DNA from: Cryptomeria japonica
Taxonomy: Eukaryota > Streptophyta > Pinopsida > Cupressales > Cupressaceae
Direction: 5' to 3'
NCBI RefSeq assembly: GCF_030272615.1
Contig: NC_081414.1
Location: forward strand, 660,030,438-660,094,437
Length of the DNA: 64,000 nucleotides
Under the pieces are notes generated by a model that saw only the letters and a list, made by a program, of their open reading frames with translations, did not search any database and was not told the origin of the DNA. This document shows, piece after piece, positions 23,238 through 35,400 of this stretch (within the stretch, counting starts at the first letter, position 1; every line of letters starts with the position of its first letter). The translations under genes and the position numbers were made by a program.

Positions 23238-24423
23238 TGTTGGATACAATTGTTTAATTGTGTATTGTCTTTGATGTTACACAAATGTCATATCAGTCTA
23301 CCGAGCTCAGCATGTTCGGCAAAGCAGTTAGACAGAGTCTACCGAGTTTAGACGGTAAGAGAAGCAAGTTACAGAGTCTACCTAGCACTCCAGAATGCTA
23401 TACCGAGTTTGCAGCCTTTACCGAGTTCAGTCGGTCTTCGAAGAATATGTGAAGGAAAGTCAGTCTTTACCGAGTTCAGTCGGTCTTCGAAGAATATGTG
23501 AAAGAAAGTCAATCTTTACCGAGTTAGCAGTCTTTACCGAGTTCAGTCGGTCTTCGAAGAATATGTGAAAGAAAGTCAGTCTTTACCAAGTTCGCAGTAC
23601 TTACCGAGTTCAGTCGGTTACCGAAGAATCAACAGTGTTCACCGAGCATCAGTGAAATGTTTATGCAGCCGACCGAAGCAGAATTTATTTATTGAAACTT
23701 GTATATGTAGCCGACCTATGTAATATTTATTTTAACTTGTAATTGGGCCGACTTGGTAACCTGAATAGTATATATGAGAGATGAAGTTGTGATTTCGAAG
23801 TGTGAGAAGTATGGAAATGTGAAGGAGCAGAAATGTGTGAATTCTGATATCCTTGAGGTGCAGAAAAGATATATGTGATCAGTAAGGATCTATTGGCGTA
23901 GAACAGAGATCTGTATCAGCAAGATAAGTTGTATTTAATTTAGATCACTTCATTGTTGCTTTCTAACCATTGTAGCAGTGATACCGAAATCTCTTAACAG
24001 AGTTGGTCTAACAACCATTTTTGTAAATCCTCTGACAAGGTGACAATTCGGTTGAATTGTTCTTAAGACCTTTTACAAGGCCACTCCTAGTAGGGTGATT
24101 AAATTCTCTAACAGGGTCACACCTAACAGTGTGTTTTGTAACCTTTAACAGGGTTGGCTCCTAACAGGGCTCACTTCAGAAGAGTGAAAATCAGTAACTA
24201 GTTACATTGGTGGTTTTCCCAGAATTGGGTTTCCACGTTATATCTGGTGTTACTTGTGTTCATGTTATTTGTTTTATGCATGTTAATGTTTAATGAACAA
24301 TGATAAGTTAATTTATCGAGTTTCAGCAGTTTATATTTAAGACATCGAAGGGACTTGTGGATTTATTTTTTTGGTAACTGATTCACCCCTCCCCTCTCAG
24401 TTACTCCATCAATATTTCCAACA
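23238..24423 (+). repeat. C4 3' LTR, 1186 bp
   Basis: Same length and ends as the 5' LTR. TATA copy at 23769-23775. Differences from the 5' LTR are scattered single-base changes, mostly C/T and G/A. It is followed by AGAAT (24424-24428) and then resumed R1 sequence. Confidence 0.95.
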
Positions 24424-24787
24424 AGAATAGGTTGAGGAGGATAAAGACAATATCAATACCCGGGTTGCTCATACTGAGAAAGCTTTGAAAAGTTTCATGA
24501 ACCACAGTATTGAGGTCATAAAAATCTCGTCATAGATCATGAATACCTTGGTGGATCACTTAGAGAGGAAAAATTAGGATAAGAACTTGGTAATCATTGA
24601 AGACGCACTGACCTCCAGCTCCACTCATCAAATTTCCAAGTGAAGGACGAGGCAGAACACCACTAAGATGGAGACCAAAATGAAAGACATCCAGTTGAAA
24701 CAAGAGAGCAATGATCTGAGGGAAGCAACCAAAGAGATGGTGTTATTGGTCCAGAATGCTGAGGAGTCTATAAAAGTGTTCAATTGA

Positions 24788-24958
24788 TATGTAATGCTAG
24801 GTTTTGGATGCCAATTTCTTGTTGGCTCCTTGCTATCTTTTTGTCCTAGTTGCTGGGTGTTGGTCTTTTGCACTTGTTTTGTTTTGTTTCTTTCATGCTC
24901 ATCTTTTGTATTGTAAGCGGGTTTTGGGTCCCTTAAAACATATTTTTTCTTAATCAAA
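24788..24958 (+). other. R1 3' end with A-rich tail
   Basis: After the R1 stop, a T-rich untranslated stretch contains CTTGTTTTGTTTTGTTTC and a GGGTTTTGGGTCCC block, then ACATATTTTTTCTTAATC and a short A run that merges with the target duplication. A degraded poly(A) tail is the simplest reading. Confidence 0.6.
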
Positions 24959-24972
24959 AACATAGTGAGATG

Positions 24973-27773
24973 AAACACAATGAAAATAAGAATAATCTTT
25001 TATATAGGGCAATGATCATGCACTGACAAGGAGCAATCATGTTAACAAAGTGAAAATATAGTAATATTTCTCAAGGATATGTGATATCCATAGCACAGTG
25101 ACAGTCATAAAAAATTGATGAACGGTGCAAGAACCAATAGAGAATCCTAGAACATAGATATAGATTACATTCCTTGTGTCATGACATATTGAAAGTAAAA
25201 TGATTTCATATTAAGGGCAGGCCTAAAAAGATGGTTTGCAGGGTTCATGAATACACACAGAATATTATTCTATGACCACCATGAACCTCTCACAGTCACA
25301 AAGAGAAAAATGACAGTGCTAGAATCCAAAGACAACCTCAAGCATTTGAGAAATAGTGAAGAAGTTTAGGAGGAAGAAACCTTATCAAGAAAAAAGGATG
25401 CAGTGATTATAGCTGCAACTTTAGGGGCAAGAAAATCATTATGATACAAATTAGGTATCTCTATTTGTGATAACAATTAAGATGATAGCAATGAATATAC
25501 ACAACTCTTCATCCTTGAAGCATATAACATCTCTTAGAGGACTCAAGAGCAACATTTTTTATGTCTAAATTAAAGTGCAGATCGAGAAGACGTTCTTAGT
25601 CAAAACCATGATAGTGAGGGCATTAAGAACAACCATATAGGATTGAAAACTATCATCCTCAAAGATCAAAATGAGTTAAAGTTTATAGAAGTCTCAAAGG
25701 AAAATAAAATACAATGAGCTATATAACTTAAGGGTCAACAATAAAAGCTAAATCCACACTTAGATGGAAATTATAGTAGCAACCCTTGAAGGAAACAAGC
25801 ATATAATGCTACAAAGCCAATCATATATATAGGATCATGAATCAAAGAAAGGTCACAGTCATTGATAGCAGTCATAGTGACATAGCTTAGGACCATACAC
25901 AGTTAGCAAAGATGATGGCCTAAGAGAAGTGGATGAGGTTACAACAAGATATAGTGTCAAAAGATACATATAAAGCTATAGTAATGTCAACCATGATAGC
26001 CATGAGCCATCATACCATACACAAAGGTGAAACTAATGCACAAATCAAAGAAGATCTCACTAGAATCAATAATGTCAAAAGGAACACCTAAAAATAAAAA
26101 GCAGAAAATAAAGTGTTACTGACAAGGATATTCAATACTAGATGATAGGCCAAGGTAGCATAAAGAATTCAATTTGCATGAAAAGCCAAGAAAAGACTTC
26201 AAAAGGGCGAGGTTGCAACCAGTACGTGTTCATTCACAGTCCAAAATATTGTAAAGGTAGAGATACTCATTTAATAGTCATTCATAAGAAGAGATTTCAT
26301 GATAGTCCATATAGCAAGAGCTCAATGCAAGTTATTAGTGCTCAGTCACAAAGATGCATAACAAAGACAAATGTAAAGCACCTAGGACAACCAGACTAGA
26401 AGGCAGTCAATAAACAATGAAAGTATAGTCCTTTGGATTGAAGTTGACAATCATCTTATCATTAACAGAGAAGCAATTTCATATCTAACATGGCATGCAT
26501 GATCAGCTAGAAGGAAAGATCTTCAAGGTAGAGATACAAAATATGGAGCATCCCTAACACATTTAGAATGAATGAATGAAGGTTTGTTGTTACTCAAGGA
26601 GAGACTATAATTTTCCTAAATATTCCAAAAAGATGGTTTGCAACATTTCATGATGGTCTTAATTCAAATAATTCAAAGAGCAGTGATAAAATTATTTGTA
26701 GAGATTGAAGATCATAGAAAATAAGCTCAAACATAGTCACAAACATCATTCATCAGCCACGAAGAAAAAGGACATCAAAATCTTTGTCACACTCCAAAAA
26801 GATAGAAAACACACTATGAGAATTCCCTGTTACAAAAGACACAGTGAAAGGAAGATACAATCGGCTATTATAACAAAAGAGATGAGAAGCGTACATCACA
26901 AATACTCAAACCCTTGCATATGAAGGACTGTAATATCAAAACAAAGTGACTTATAATGTGGACACCCTTCTTGTCAAGAAAATTCAAAAGTTTAAAGCAG
27001 ATCACAGGGGGTATGAATTCTTGAGAGAAAAGAAAGAACCACACAGTGTATCTTCACAAACCCTAGCATTATTAGGGTGCAAGATAATGTTAGGGTTTGA
27101 GAAGTCAGAATGATACAAATACATAGAACCCTCATAGCCGAAAGGATTTTCAGGATGTTGCAAAATATTAAGATGAAAATGTAACTATTATTAGGGTTTT
27201 ATTAAAAAAAATTCATGCACCCAATACAATATATAGAGAGATGCAAAAGCTACAACTTTCATTCATGCATGTATAAAGTTTTTTCACAAAAAGCCCCTAA
27301 ATATAGGCATAAATAAAAGCAAAGAAGTCTTTTTTGCAAAAGGAAATGGCAAAATAGAAGAAAAGATGCATAATGTGCAAAAAGTTCATGTAGAGAAGTC
27401 TAATTTCCAACTATGCAAAACCCCAGTTCGAGCCCAAAAAGAAGAAGAACATGCATGGTGGCCACAGGCGACATAGAGTCTTCTCCAAGAAGACAAAAAT
27501 AAAATGAGAATGTTTTTTCGGGTTCCTTGTTTTCCCTTTTTCATGCCCTAATTCAAGATTGCATGGGCTTTTAAATTCCTTCTTAAAATAAATCATTTCC
27601 TTCTTATTGTCACCGAGGTAATGAATTTTAAAGTCATTATACCTATGAGATATGTAAAGAGCCCATGGACCTACACAAGGGTTCGAAGAAAGGCATGCAG
27701 GGTATTAATGCATTTATTTTCATTCTAATATAACTTTGTTAAAGAAAAATATAATTCATTGTTCTTAATAAAT
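24973..27773 (+). repeat. G2 5' LTR, middle segment
   Basis: Aligns with 53464-56793 of the 3' LTR, excluding the 521-bp solo LTR there. Shared runs include AAAAAGATGGTTTGCA, CTTATAATGTGGACACCC and GTTCGAGCCCAAAAAGAAG. Small open frames shared by both copies (for example 26705-26923 and 55187-55411) show no recognisable domain, and I do not call them genes. Ends at the G1 insertion. Confidence 0.85.
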
Positions 27774-30149
27774 TGTTGGTAAACAGATTTGTCCATATTT
27801 TAAAATCTTAATAATTATTTTTCTTAAGCAAAGATATAACTCTGTTTCGCCCTTTATAAAGGAAACAAACTACCAACAGTTGGATGAATTGATTAAAATT
27901 CAACTTCTGCATTAGAGGGCAGCTCCTCGTATGATTTGCAATGAATTTATTATATAAATGAAATGCTAATACCTTTTACCAGAAAGCATTGAAAGGCTTC
28001 AACATTCATCTGTCAACACAAAATAAATGCCTTCAAAACAGAGAACATAGAAATTTTTTTGAAAGAACTTTTAATGAGAGTTCACAGACTTTGATTTACA
28101 AACATGTTCACAATATTAATTCAAAGCATAGAAGAGGCTCAACAATATTGAAGGCTGATCGATACTCCCTCATGCCTCATAGGGCAAGGGGGATCAGGCA
28201 AACCAATATGTGCAAGTCTTCTAAAAACTAATGATAACCATGAATTAAGGAAAGTACAGAGATAACTGATCATAGAATTATATCATGCCCATAACAACTT
28301 CTCAAGAAAGATTATTAATCTTCAAACACATAGATTTAAAGATTGCATAACATTGTATTTCCAAACAATTCATATGAGAACCAAAATATTATCTGCTAGT
28401 CCTCAAAATCACAGTTTTTCGGAACCCTTACAAAGACAAGCCTTTCAGCTTAAGTAGACTCCAGGCTCATATCTTTTACATAATCAAATTACATTTTACT
28501 TTTGATCAAAGTTAAAGAAACTATTTATAACAACAGGAAAGAAAAATAAATCAACATCCACTATGAGGCTGACACCTCATCTTTGGATTAACTATGCTTC
28601 CACTATGGCAGAAGAGACTATGAATATGTCCTACTTTGCCGCAGAACCACGCCATTCCAAGTACATCATCGAGAAGTTTAGGATGACCTGAAAATAAGGA
28701 AGACCAATGTACTAGATTCTCTGCTTCCACACATCTTTGTCCATGTTTACTTGTGCTACTTTTGCCTTGTGTACCTCCAAATGGTTAGAACAGACTATAA
28801 GCATTGATTCGATCCTTGCCACCTTTAATAAATCATCCGTGGTCAAAGATTTCATCATCTGAATGAATTGAATCCTCTCCTGAAAGATCTTGGTCATGTC
28901 CACATCTTCCTCAATTGTCTTGAAACCATCCTTCATGAGCTGGATGTCAATGCACTTGAGATCCTTCTACATAGTATCAATCAAGTCTATCAATCCTCTG
29001 AGCAATTTCGTGGATTCTTCGTGACCTTGCTTCATGATCGAGTTGTGCCACTCCACATTCTTCCTTGACACATACAATACATTGTCATCCAGATTCTCTA
29101 CCAATTTTTTAGCCAAGAACTTCATCACCCCATATTTCAGTATATCATTCATTTGTGCAAGGACTGTTACCCATTTGATCCTTTCTTTCTCCCAAGCCAC
29201 CATTTCCAGTTCTAGTTCCTTACTCACAATTTCAGAATCTTTATAAACTTTAACTAGATTAATGATATAATTTGATCCCTATTGCATTATAAGGTCCAAC
29301 CATTAATTGAACATTTCTATAACTACTTTGTTCCTTTGAACCCGGTCTAACATTTTCTGGTTGGTGGAAGATTTAGGGTCAAATGATACCGGTATCTGTG
29401 ATAATGGTTGGGGGTTTGGATTATGGATGGCATTGATATACTCAACCATCTGAGGAACAACTTGCTTCAGTTCTCTTTTGTCTTTTTCATCCTTTCATGT
29501 TCTTGAAATTATCCTTTTCGTGGATGATTCCAAATGACTAACATCCAGAACACATGAAGCAACTCCCAAATCTATCTTCTCAACTATAAAATCCTCCTCA
29601 GTAGCTTTGTCTGCATCCTTTCCTGGAATTGGTTTGGCTATTTCGGCCATCTAGTGACCCGTTGCTTCATCTACTTCAAGGATTGCCTGTGTTTTGAGTT
29701 TCTTCAACTTTGATGCCTTTCCCAAACACCTCCTGACCATGTCCTCCATTGGGGTTGTAACCGGTACCACACTCCATTTCTTTCCAATACCAGCTTCCAA
29801 CCATCATGGTGCATTTGTTGGCTCTTTAGGTGGAGGAGTTGTCTATACATTTGGTGAAGTGACAATGACCAAGGTGTTCATGGGATCTTGTCAGACTTCC
29901 TCTTCCTTGCTCATGTCCATTTCTTGCATCTCAAGTTCATCCAAATCTTGTGGATCCATTGTTTCCTCAATCTCTTCACTAGGGTCTAGGTCTACAATGA
30001 CTTGTTTTAGAATGGGCTCCCTACTCTTATTTTTACTCCTGGACCGAGTTACTCAAGCAACTGTGAGACCCGATGGTGACCTCTTTGATCTCCTAGTTTG
30101 AATTTTCTTAATAATAGGCCTTGAAACATCTACAACATTAACAATTTTG

Positions 30150-31403
30150 TGTAGCATCGTAAAATTGTGACACTTGCAATTTCAACTACATTTGGGTCTT
30201 CACGATGGCGGCGCAACGTTGAACCTGAATGGAGACCCTGAAACCTATTTTCAACATCAAGAACTGCATCTTTCTGCACCTTGGCCTGATCCTCCTTGCA
30301 CCCTGCTATCCCGAGAGGTGGGACCATGGCACCCAGCACCCTGGTCCTTCAGGACCATGGCACCTAGCACCCTGGTCCCTCAGGACCATGGCGCCCAGCA
30401 CCCTGGTCCCTGGCCCTATTTTGGGCCCGGTCTCTTGTTGGGCATCGGGTCTTCAAGTTTGCAATTTGAAAAATAATGCTCCTAGGTTGGCCTAAGGTTG
30501 AAAAAATCAGTCTCCTAACCCTAATTAACAAGTATATAAACTACATTTCCCCTCCCAGAAAGGGGGGCGAAAAACATATGTGTGCAAGAGGTGGAAGCGA
30601 TAGGCAAACATTCAAACATTCAAGCATTCAAGCATTCCTTCAAGCAATTGAGCATTCTAGGTGTCCATTCAAGGCTAGGTATTGCATTCAAGACAAGGAT
30701 TCAACCATTGAAGAGGAGATCACCTACAACATACAACATACAACATCATTACACCTTTGCATGTAAGAATACAAACATTCTTACAACAAGGTATCAATAC
30801 TTGATTACATTACAAACACTTACATTTACAGCATTCTCATTTCTTGGTTAATTCCAAAAACTGGGGTTTGACCTGAAGGCAAACCCCTAATCCCTAACCC
30901 CCCAATTTTCCTCTCTTTTCTATGTGTAGGTTGCAGGTACGCGGCTATACTTGAAGATCTGGAATCCTTGTGCAGAGACGAATAGATCCCCCTTCGTTTC
31001 GCGGATTTTTTGGAGGACCATGTGCACTCTGGGTGCCATCATCCCATCAACTTTTGCTCAAACTTGTAGGACAGCATCATCTCAACATTTTACTGCTAAT
31101 TTCAGGTCCGTAGCTTCATCTCATGTCCCTATCTCTGTCTACAAGCAAATCTTTCTTACTTTTACATACACTCCTAGTTCAATCCTTCTATCTACATTCT
31201 TTACAAAAGAGGGTATCCTTGATGTCTCAACCCTTGAAACTCATTTAGAATTCAATCTTGCATTGTGTGGGATTGGATCTTGTGAGTTTCAACCCCTCTT
31301 TTGAATGTAAAGTCTCTCCTAAGTGAAAATAGTCAATCCTAGTGACCTCCTTTCTCTCTCCTTGGAGTGGGGGAACACCTAGGGTTCAATTTTCCACTTT
31401 ACA
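30150..31403 (+). mobile_element. Solo LTR, 1254 bp, gypsy type (G3 family)
   Basis: Starts TGTAGCATCG and ends CCACTTTACA, flanked by TTTTG on both sides (30145-30149, 31404-31408). The G1 5' LTR has the empty site near 42380-42390. It shares layout and words with the G3 LTR at 58334: TATA (30533-30540), repeated CATTCAAGCATTC, GGTTTGACCTGAAGGCAAAC near 30866, and TGTGTAGGTTGCAGG. Recombination between two LTRs would have removed the internal part. Orientation is inferred from the G3 LTR. Confidence 0.85.
30321..30413 (+). repeat. Three 31-bp tandem units in the solo LTR
   Basis: Units at 30321-30351, 30352-30382 and 30383-30413 share GGACCATGGC and CAGCACCCTGGTCC. At each join TGGTCC-NNCA-GGACCA can fold into a 6-bp stem. 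Confidence 0.85.
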
Positions 31404-34069
31404 TTTTGTTAGTGGAAGAAATGGGAGATTGAGTCACAATGTGTGAATCAATTCTTAGTTCATGTGAGGACATGTGGGGTCCCTCCTTAAACTTTTGGTT
31501 TCTCAACCATCTTTTTGTTCTTCTCACAACATTGAAGGTTCTAGCTTGAATATTGTGATCCTCCTTTTTATTTCAATCAATTTTTGGAATTGGTTTTCCT
31601 TGAACCTTTGTGTCGAACCCAAGATCTAGGACATCTTCCCCTGTATCTTCTAATACTCTAGATATATTAATTGGAAGCTTCATGGTAATTATTTGTTGCA
31701 AAGTGAGACTTGACCACATTCTTTTCCTTACCTCATATTCATCGCTGCAATTCTCCTAGTAATCTTCCAACTGAGGCTCATGACAAAAATGATTAACCAC
31801 TTTTAGGTTTTCAATGGGATAACCTCTACTATCAAACTTTTGCCTTGCCACATATGGTTGCAGGTTCATCCTCTTGAATTCCAATTCCATGTTTAGGGTG
31901 TCAGATATAGATTTGCAGCTATAGTATCTGAGTTCAATAGGGAATATAACTCTAGACTCACCCTTTGTTCCCAATCTCTTATCAATGTAAGCCAGCAGAC
32001 TGCTCACTTCTATAAGTACATAGATTTCGAAGGCATACCTAGGTAGCTTGAATGGTTGACCCTCAAAACCACCTACCCATAGGGAAGTAAACCTAGGAAA
32101 TTGAATAAAGAAACTACCATATATGCTTATGAACTCCATTGCTTCAACAGACATTCTCCTATTCGCATCCCCCTAAATCTCAAAAGAAAGTTTTCCCACG
32201 AAGTCTCCATTCCACCTATCAATTTTCTCGACATGTCTCTATTGCTGCAATAGGGGGTAATAATTATACACCCTCATCCCCTCTATCCAAGGTTCATTAG
32301 GCAAACCAGGCCAATCCCTTGTACAAGCCAATCCCTTGTACAAGCTAGTATGTAGAAAAGATAAGAAGACATATAAAAACCTGACATTCCCACAAAATTA
32401 CTCAATCCTTCATGAAGTCTCTTTGCAGTTACCTGAGACCAATCGAGATACCTATCACTAGATAAAACTGCCTAGACAAAAAAGTACATCCAATCCTCCC
32501 AATAGAAGGAGTGTGAGTTTCCCTTCACTCTATTCAAAAGTATCACAATATCTTGTACTTCTGTGATGAAATTCTCTCTAGTTGGGGGCTTTGGTAGCCA
32601 TGACCCTCCTTTCTAAATTTTTAGGAGCCAATTCCTAGCAATTACGCTCCTGTACTTACTCTTCTTTTTCGAGAAATAGGCATACGAATTCCCAATGGTC
32701 CAGCCTTCATATTCATCCTTGTGTGGAAGTCCCATTACCACCATTATTGTTTCTCTATTGATACTGACTAGCAACTCAGCACTACTAGTTCTTATGCACC
32801 TGTTCTCTGTATCATATCTATTCATGCAAGCCATCACCAAATCCAGACACGGTGCGACAACTAGGAATGGAGCAACTTCCACAAGAATGATTTTCACTAT
32901 TTTCTCCATCGATGATCTAGTTTGAGAGTTCTTGACTCTTTCTTAGAAATCCCCTTAATCTACATGAACCAAGGAAGTGTCTTCTAGTTCTGGTAATATA
33001 CTCACTAGACATGAGGTCCAACCAAGCTTCAACAATATTGGCCTCATACTGCCTATCTATACTTCTAACCAAGAAATTTAAAACAAGGCAGAATTCTACT
33101 CCAATAATTTAGAGATTTTCTTTCTATACTAATAAATCTTCAGAACTTAAAGAAACACAGCTTAGGAGGAATCATCTAAACTTACCCGTTACCACCATGA
33201 AAACTACAAATTCCTCAAGAGATCAAAGCTAGTTTTACCTTTGGTGCCTCCAATTTGCTCAAGTATGGCAGCTGCAACCCTCTCAACTATGGAAATAAAT
33301 TCATACATTTCCTTCAATCAGATGAGAAAATATCTATAAAGCCACATAGGCTTCATCATGATTTACCCAAGTGTGCGAAGTAATGGTGAAATGACTAAAA
33401 TCTGACACCTTCTTAATTATCCATCACTTCCACACAAGTAGTTTGATGCACTCATGATTACTTTCCATATTTAGAATTTTAAATTGCTAAAAAGGGAATA
33501 TTCCTTCTTACCGCACCGCTTTCACTTTCATCAAAAAGCTATAGAGTTAGTTTTGAAGTGAACTCATGAACTTTGAACCATTTGACAAAAAATTTCAATG
33601 GTTCAAGTTCATTTAAGAAATACAATAGTGGGTGGGTGACACACAACAATACCGAGAACGAGCAACAACAATGGCTATTAAAGAAAAACCTTGAACCATT
33701 TGAACTGCTTGAGATTTGGTTCAAGGTTCAAGACCAAAAACCAACTTAAAACATATGGACCCACACTCGTTAAACAATGATACATTGCAGTGACTCACAA
33801 AAGACATTTTGAACTTTGAACCATTTGACAAAAGTTCGCGGGTTCAAAACTTCAAGATTTAAAGTAAAGCACACTTTTTCACATGACAAAAAAGACCACA
33901 AATGACTTTCTTCATAAACGCACTTTGAACCTTGAACCATTGAACTTTTTAGAAACAATTCATCATTTCAAGTACAAAGGAAAACAAGTGACCCGATGAA
34001 AGAAAAGGCGCAAAAAGGCAAACCGTGAGTATGGACACTCAAAAGAGAAAATTGTAGGGGGGACTAACA

Positions 34070-34249
34070 ACGGCTCTGACTGGGGACTAGAACTGTGAAG
34101 GAACTAGAAATGAACTCTAGAATCTCTGGTTTCGCAAGCAGAGTTTATTTAAAGACTCAGATAGAAATAAAAATAGAACCCACACAAAACTACTAATCAA
34201 CCAAACACTATATACAAAACCACAAGGGATTCTCAATTACAATTGGTAT
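34070..34249 (-). other. G1 segment between integrase and 3' LTR
   Basis: No gene. The polypurine tract expected next to the 3' LTR is not evident: the bases bordering 34069 are not purine-rich on the element strand. Confidence 0.5.
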
Positions 34250-35400
34250 AATTTCAAATCCTGACCATTATAGGTCAAAGGAAGAGAAATACCATCTAGA
34301 TATGCAAGTTTGAATGAGTTTGGTCCTTTTACTTCATGAATCAAGAATGGTCCTTTCCAGAGCAATTTGAACTTTGCATGTGCCCCTTTGGGTTCCCTTC
34401 TTCTGTCCCAGAGTAGTACCTAATCGCCTAGCATGAACTTCCGTGGCCTTGCTCGCTTGTCAAATATTTTTGTCACCCTCATCTGGTGCTCTGTTATCCG
34501 GTCCACTAATTTATCCCTTTCTTCATCAATTCTCATCAAGTACATAATCCGCTTTTCTAGAGAATTCTGGAAATAAACGTCTTCAATGACAATTTGTAAT
34601 TTAGTGGCTGCCAGTTCCAAAGGAAGTGCTACCTAAGCACCTACACCATAGACCAGTTCAAACGAAGACATCCCAATAGCCCTCTTTAGTGATGTACGGT
34701 CAGCCCAAAGGGCTTCTTACATTTTTTTATGCCAATCATTAAAATTTTTACTCACTAATTTTTTCATGATATTAATGAGGTTTTTATTACTGGATTCAGC
34801 CTGACCGTTTCCCTGAGGATAATAATCAGAAGATTGAGCAAGGGAGATTCCATGGTCATAGCAAAATAAAGAAATTTTAGCAGAAGAGAAACTAGTAGCA
34901 TTGTCAGCCACAATTTTTAGCGAGACCCCAAATCGAACCAGGATGTTCTCTTTCAGAAAATTACAAACCACCTCTAAGGATGTCTTTTGTACCAGAATGG
35001 CCTTAACCCATGTCAATATATGAGTATGTCCTACACTAGAGGTATGTGTCAAAGGACCAATGAAATCCAAACCACACTGCTTGAAAGGGTTCATCTACAA
35101 TCATGGGTCAGAGTGGTAATGCTACGAGTTGTGGATTACCTGTGAACAACTTACATTTTTTGCACTTGGCCACCCATGCATATGTGTTCCTAAACATTCC
35201 TGGCCAATAATAATAGTTCCTTAGGATCTTGTAGGTAGTCACCGTTGAAGAGAAATGGCCACCATAGGCTTCATCATGAAATGTTTTCAACAAAGACTCT
35301 TGAAGTGATTTATCAACACAACGCAAGAAGGTCCCATCCAATCCCCTCTTATACAATACATCATTAAAAATGACATACTTAGCGGCTTTTAATCTCAAGT
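34250..35400 (-). pseudogene. G1 integrase
   Basis: Zinc-binding part near 35108-35300: FHDEAYGGHFSSTVTTYKIL and KCKKCK give the His and Cys ligands. The catalytic core follows: GLDFIGPL near 35075, VADNATSF near 34915 and QAESSNKN near 34795, so all three acidic residues are kept. A C-terminal extension (MLGDXVLLWDRRREPKGAHAKF) resembles Tat/Athila integrases, and no chromodomain is seen. Stops occur near 35094, 34716 and 34417. It would insert the cDNA into the host genome. Confidence 0.85.

Larger units (their letters stand above)
17366..24423 (+). mobile_element. C4: complete Ty1/copia retrotransposon, 7058 bp
   Basis: Both LTRs are exactly 1186 bp, start TGTTGGATAC and end TTTCCAACA, and are flanked by AGAAT. 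The initiator-methionine tRNA primer site follows the 5' LTR, and a polypurine tract precedes the 3' LTR. A single reading frame encodes Gag through RNase H and is spoiled only by two TAG codons. By eye the LTRs differ at roughly 28 positions (about 2.4%), mostly transitions, so this is the youngest element with two LTRs in the window. Confidence 0.97.
15861..24787 (+). pseudogene. R1 protein, unrecognised, split by C4
   Basis: The reading frame starts at ATG 15861 (MDQVNFMIFFWGLDS). It is broken by a stop at 15924-15926 and shifts by one base near 16165-16200. It then stays open to the C4 insertion at 17365 and resumes in the same frame at 24429, with stops at the junction and at 24533, 24575 and 24641, ending at 24785-24787. 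Total coding length without C4 is about 620 codons. The N-terminal half is globular (VDGRFTKIYNYHFSILNHF, KKPNSYPIAHQGLIFLIYEY). The C-terminal half is highly charged and probably coiled coil (EEEKGKDSETKMESEKDEK). I do not recognise a family, zinc knuckle or RT. A Gag/ORF1-like or captured plant protein are both possible. Confidence 0.65.
15831..24958 (+). mobile_element. R1: RT-less coding retroposon with 14-bp target duplications
   Basis: With C4 removed the insertion is about 2.07 kb. AACATAGTGAGATG is present on both sides (15817-15830, 24959-24972), and the G2 3' LTR shows the uninterrupted site near 53450-53463, so both ends are certain. The 5' end lies 30 bp before an ATG. The right end is a short A-rich tail (TTAATCAAAAA) after a GGGTTTTGGGTCCCTTAAAA block that resembles 3' ends of plant LINEs. 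Long variable target duplications plus an A-rich tail indicate LINE-type target-primed insertion. No endonuclease or RT is encoded, so it is an ORF1-only LINE derivative or a mobilised coding mRNA. Confidence 0.75.
28600..33065 (-). pseudogene. LTR-embedded ORF, copy in G1 3' LTR
   Basis: Sense-strand frame matching 40800-44029. It runs from about 33065 (VRSIDRQYEANI) through DTENRCIRTSSAELLVSINR near 32800, YGSFFIQFPRFTSLWVGGFE near 32090, and a basic/acidic middle part after the solo LTR, to a coiled-coil-like tail (KELELEMVAWEKERIKWV near 29215). It is interrupted by the solo LTR and several stops. Near 32555 this copy keeps the frame (ENFITEVQDIVILL) where the other copy is shifted, so part of the damage is private to each LTR. 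No known domain is recognised. Confidence 0.6.
27774..34069 (-). repeat. G1 3' LTR, with inserted solo LTR
   Basis: Boundaries are set by alignment to 39987-45027: starts TGTTGGTAAACAGATTTG on the plus strand and ends GGGGGGACTAACA. It holds a 1254-bp insertion at 30150-31403. A private 17-bp tandem duplication (CCAATCCCTTGTACAAG) lies near 32311-32344; the partner has one copy. Confidence 0.9.

Noticed and set aside
24628-24978. Minus-strand open frame of 116 codons
   Set aside because: It overlaps the R1 coding tail and its T-rich 3' end on the other strand, and the sequence has no domain; it is a chance frame.
26142-26923. Open frames in the G2 LTR (26142-26399, 26705-26923; copy at 55187-55411)
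   Set aside because: Partly shared by both LTR copies because these are duplicates, but short, without motif, and with no longer frame around them. Not enough to call a gene.
30174-30495. Overlapping Pro/His/Trp-rich frames in the 30150 solo LTR
   Set aside because: They come from translating the 31-bp GC-rich tandem repeat in two frames.
34070-34090. Polypurine tract of G1 next to its 3' LTR
   Set aside because: On the element strand the bases are not purine-rich, so no tract can be claimed although the LTR border is clear.
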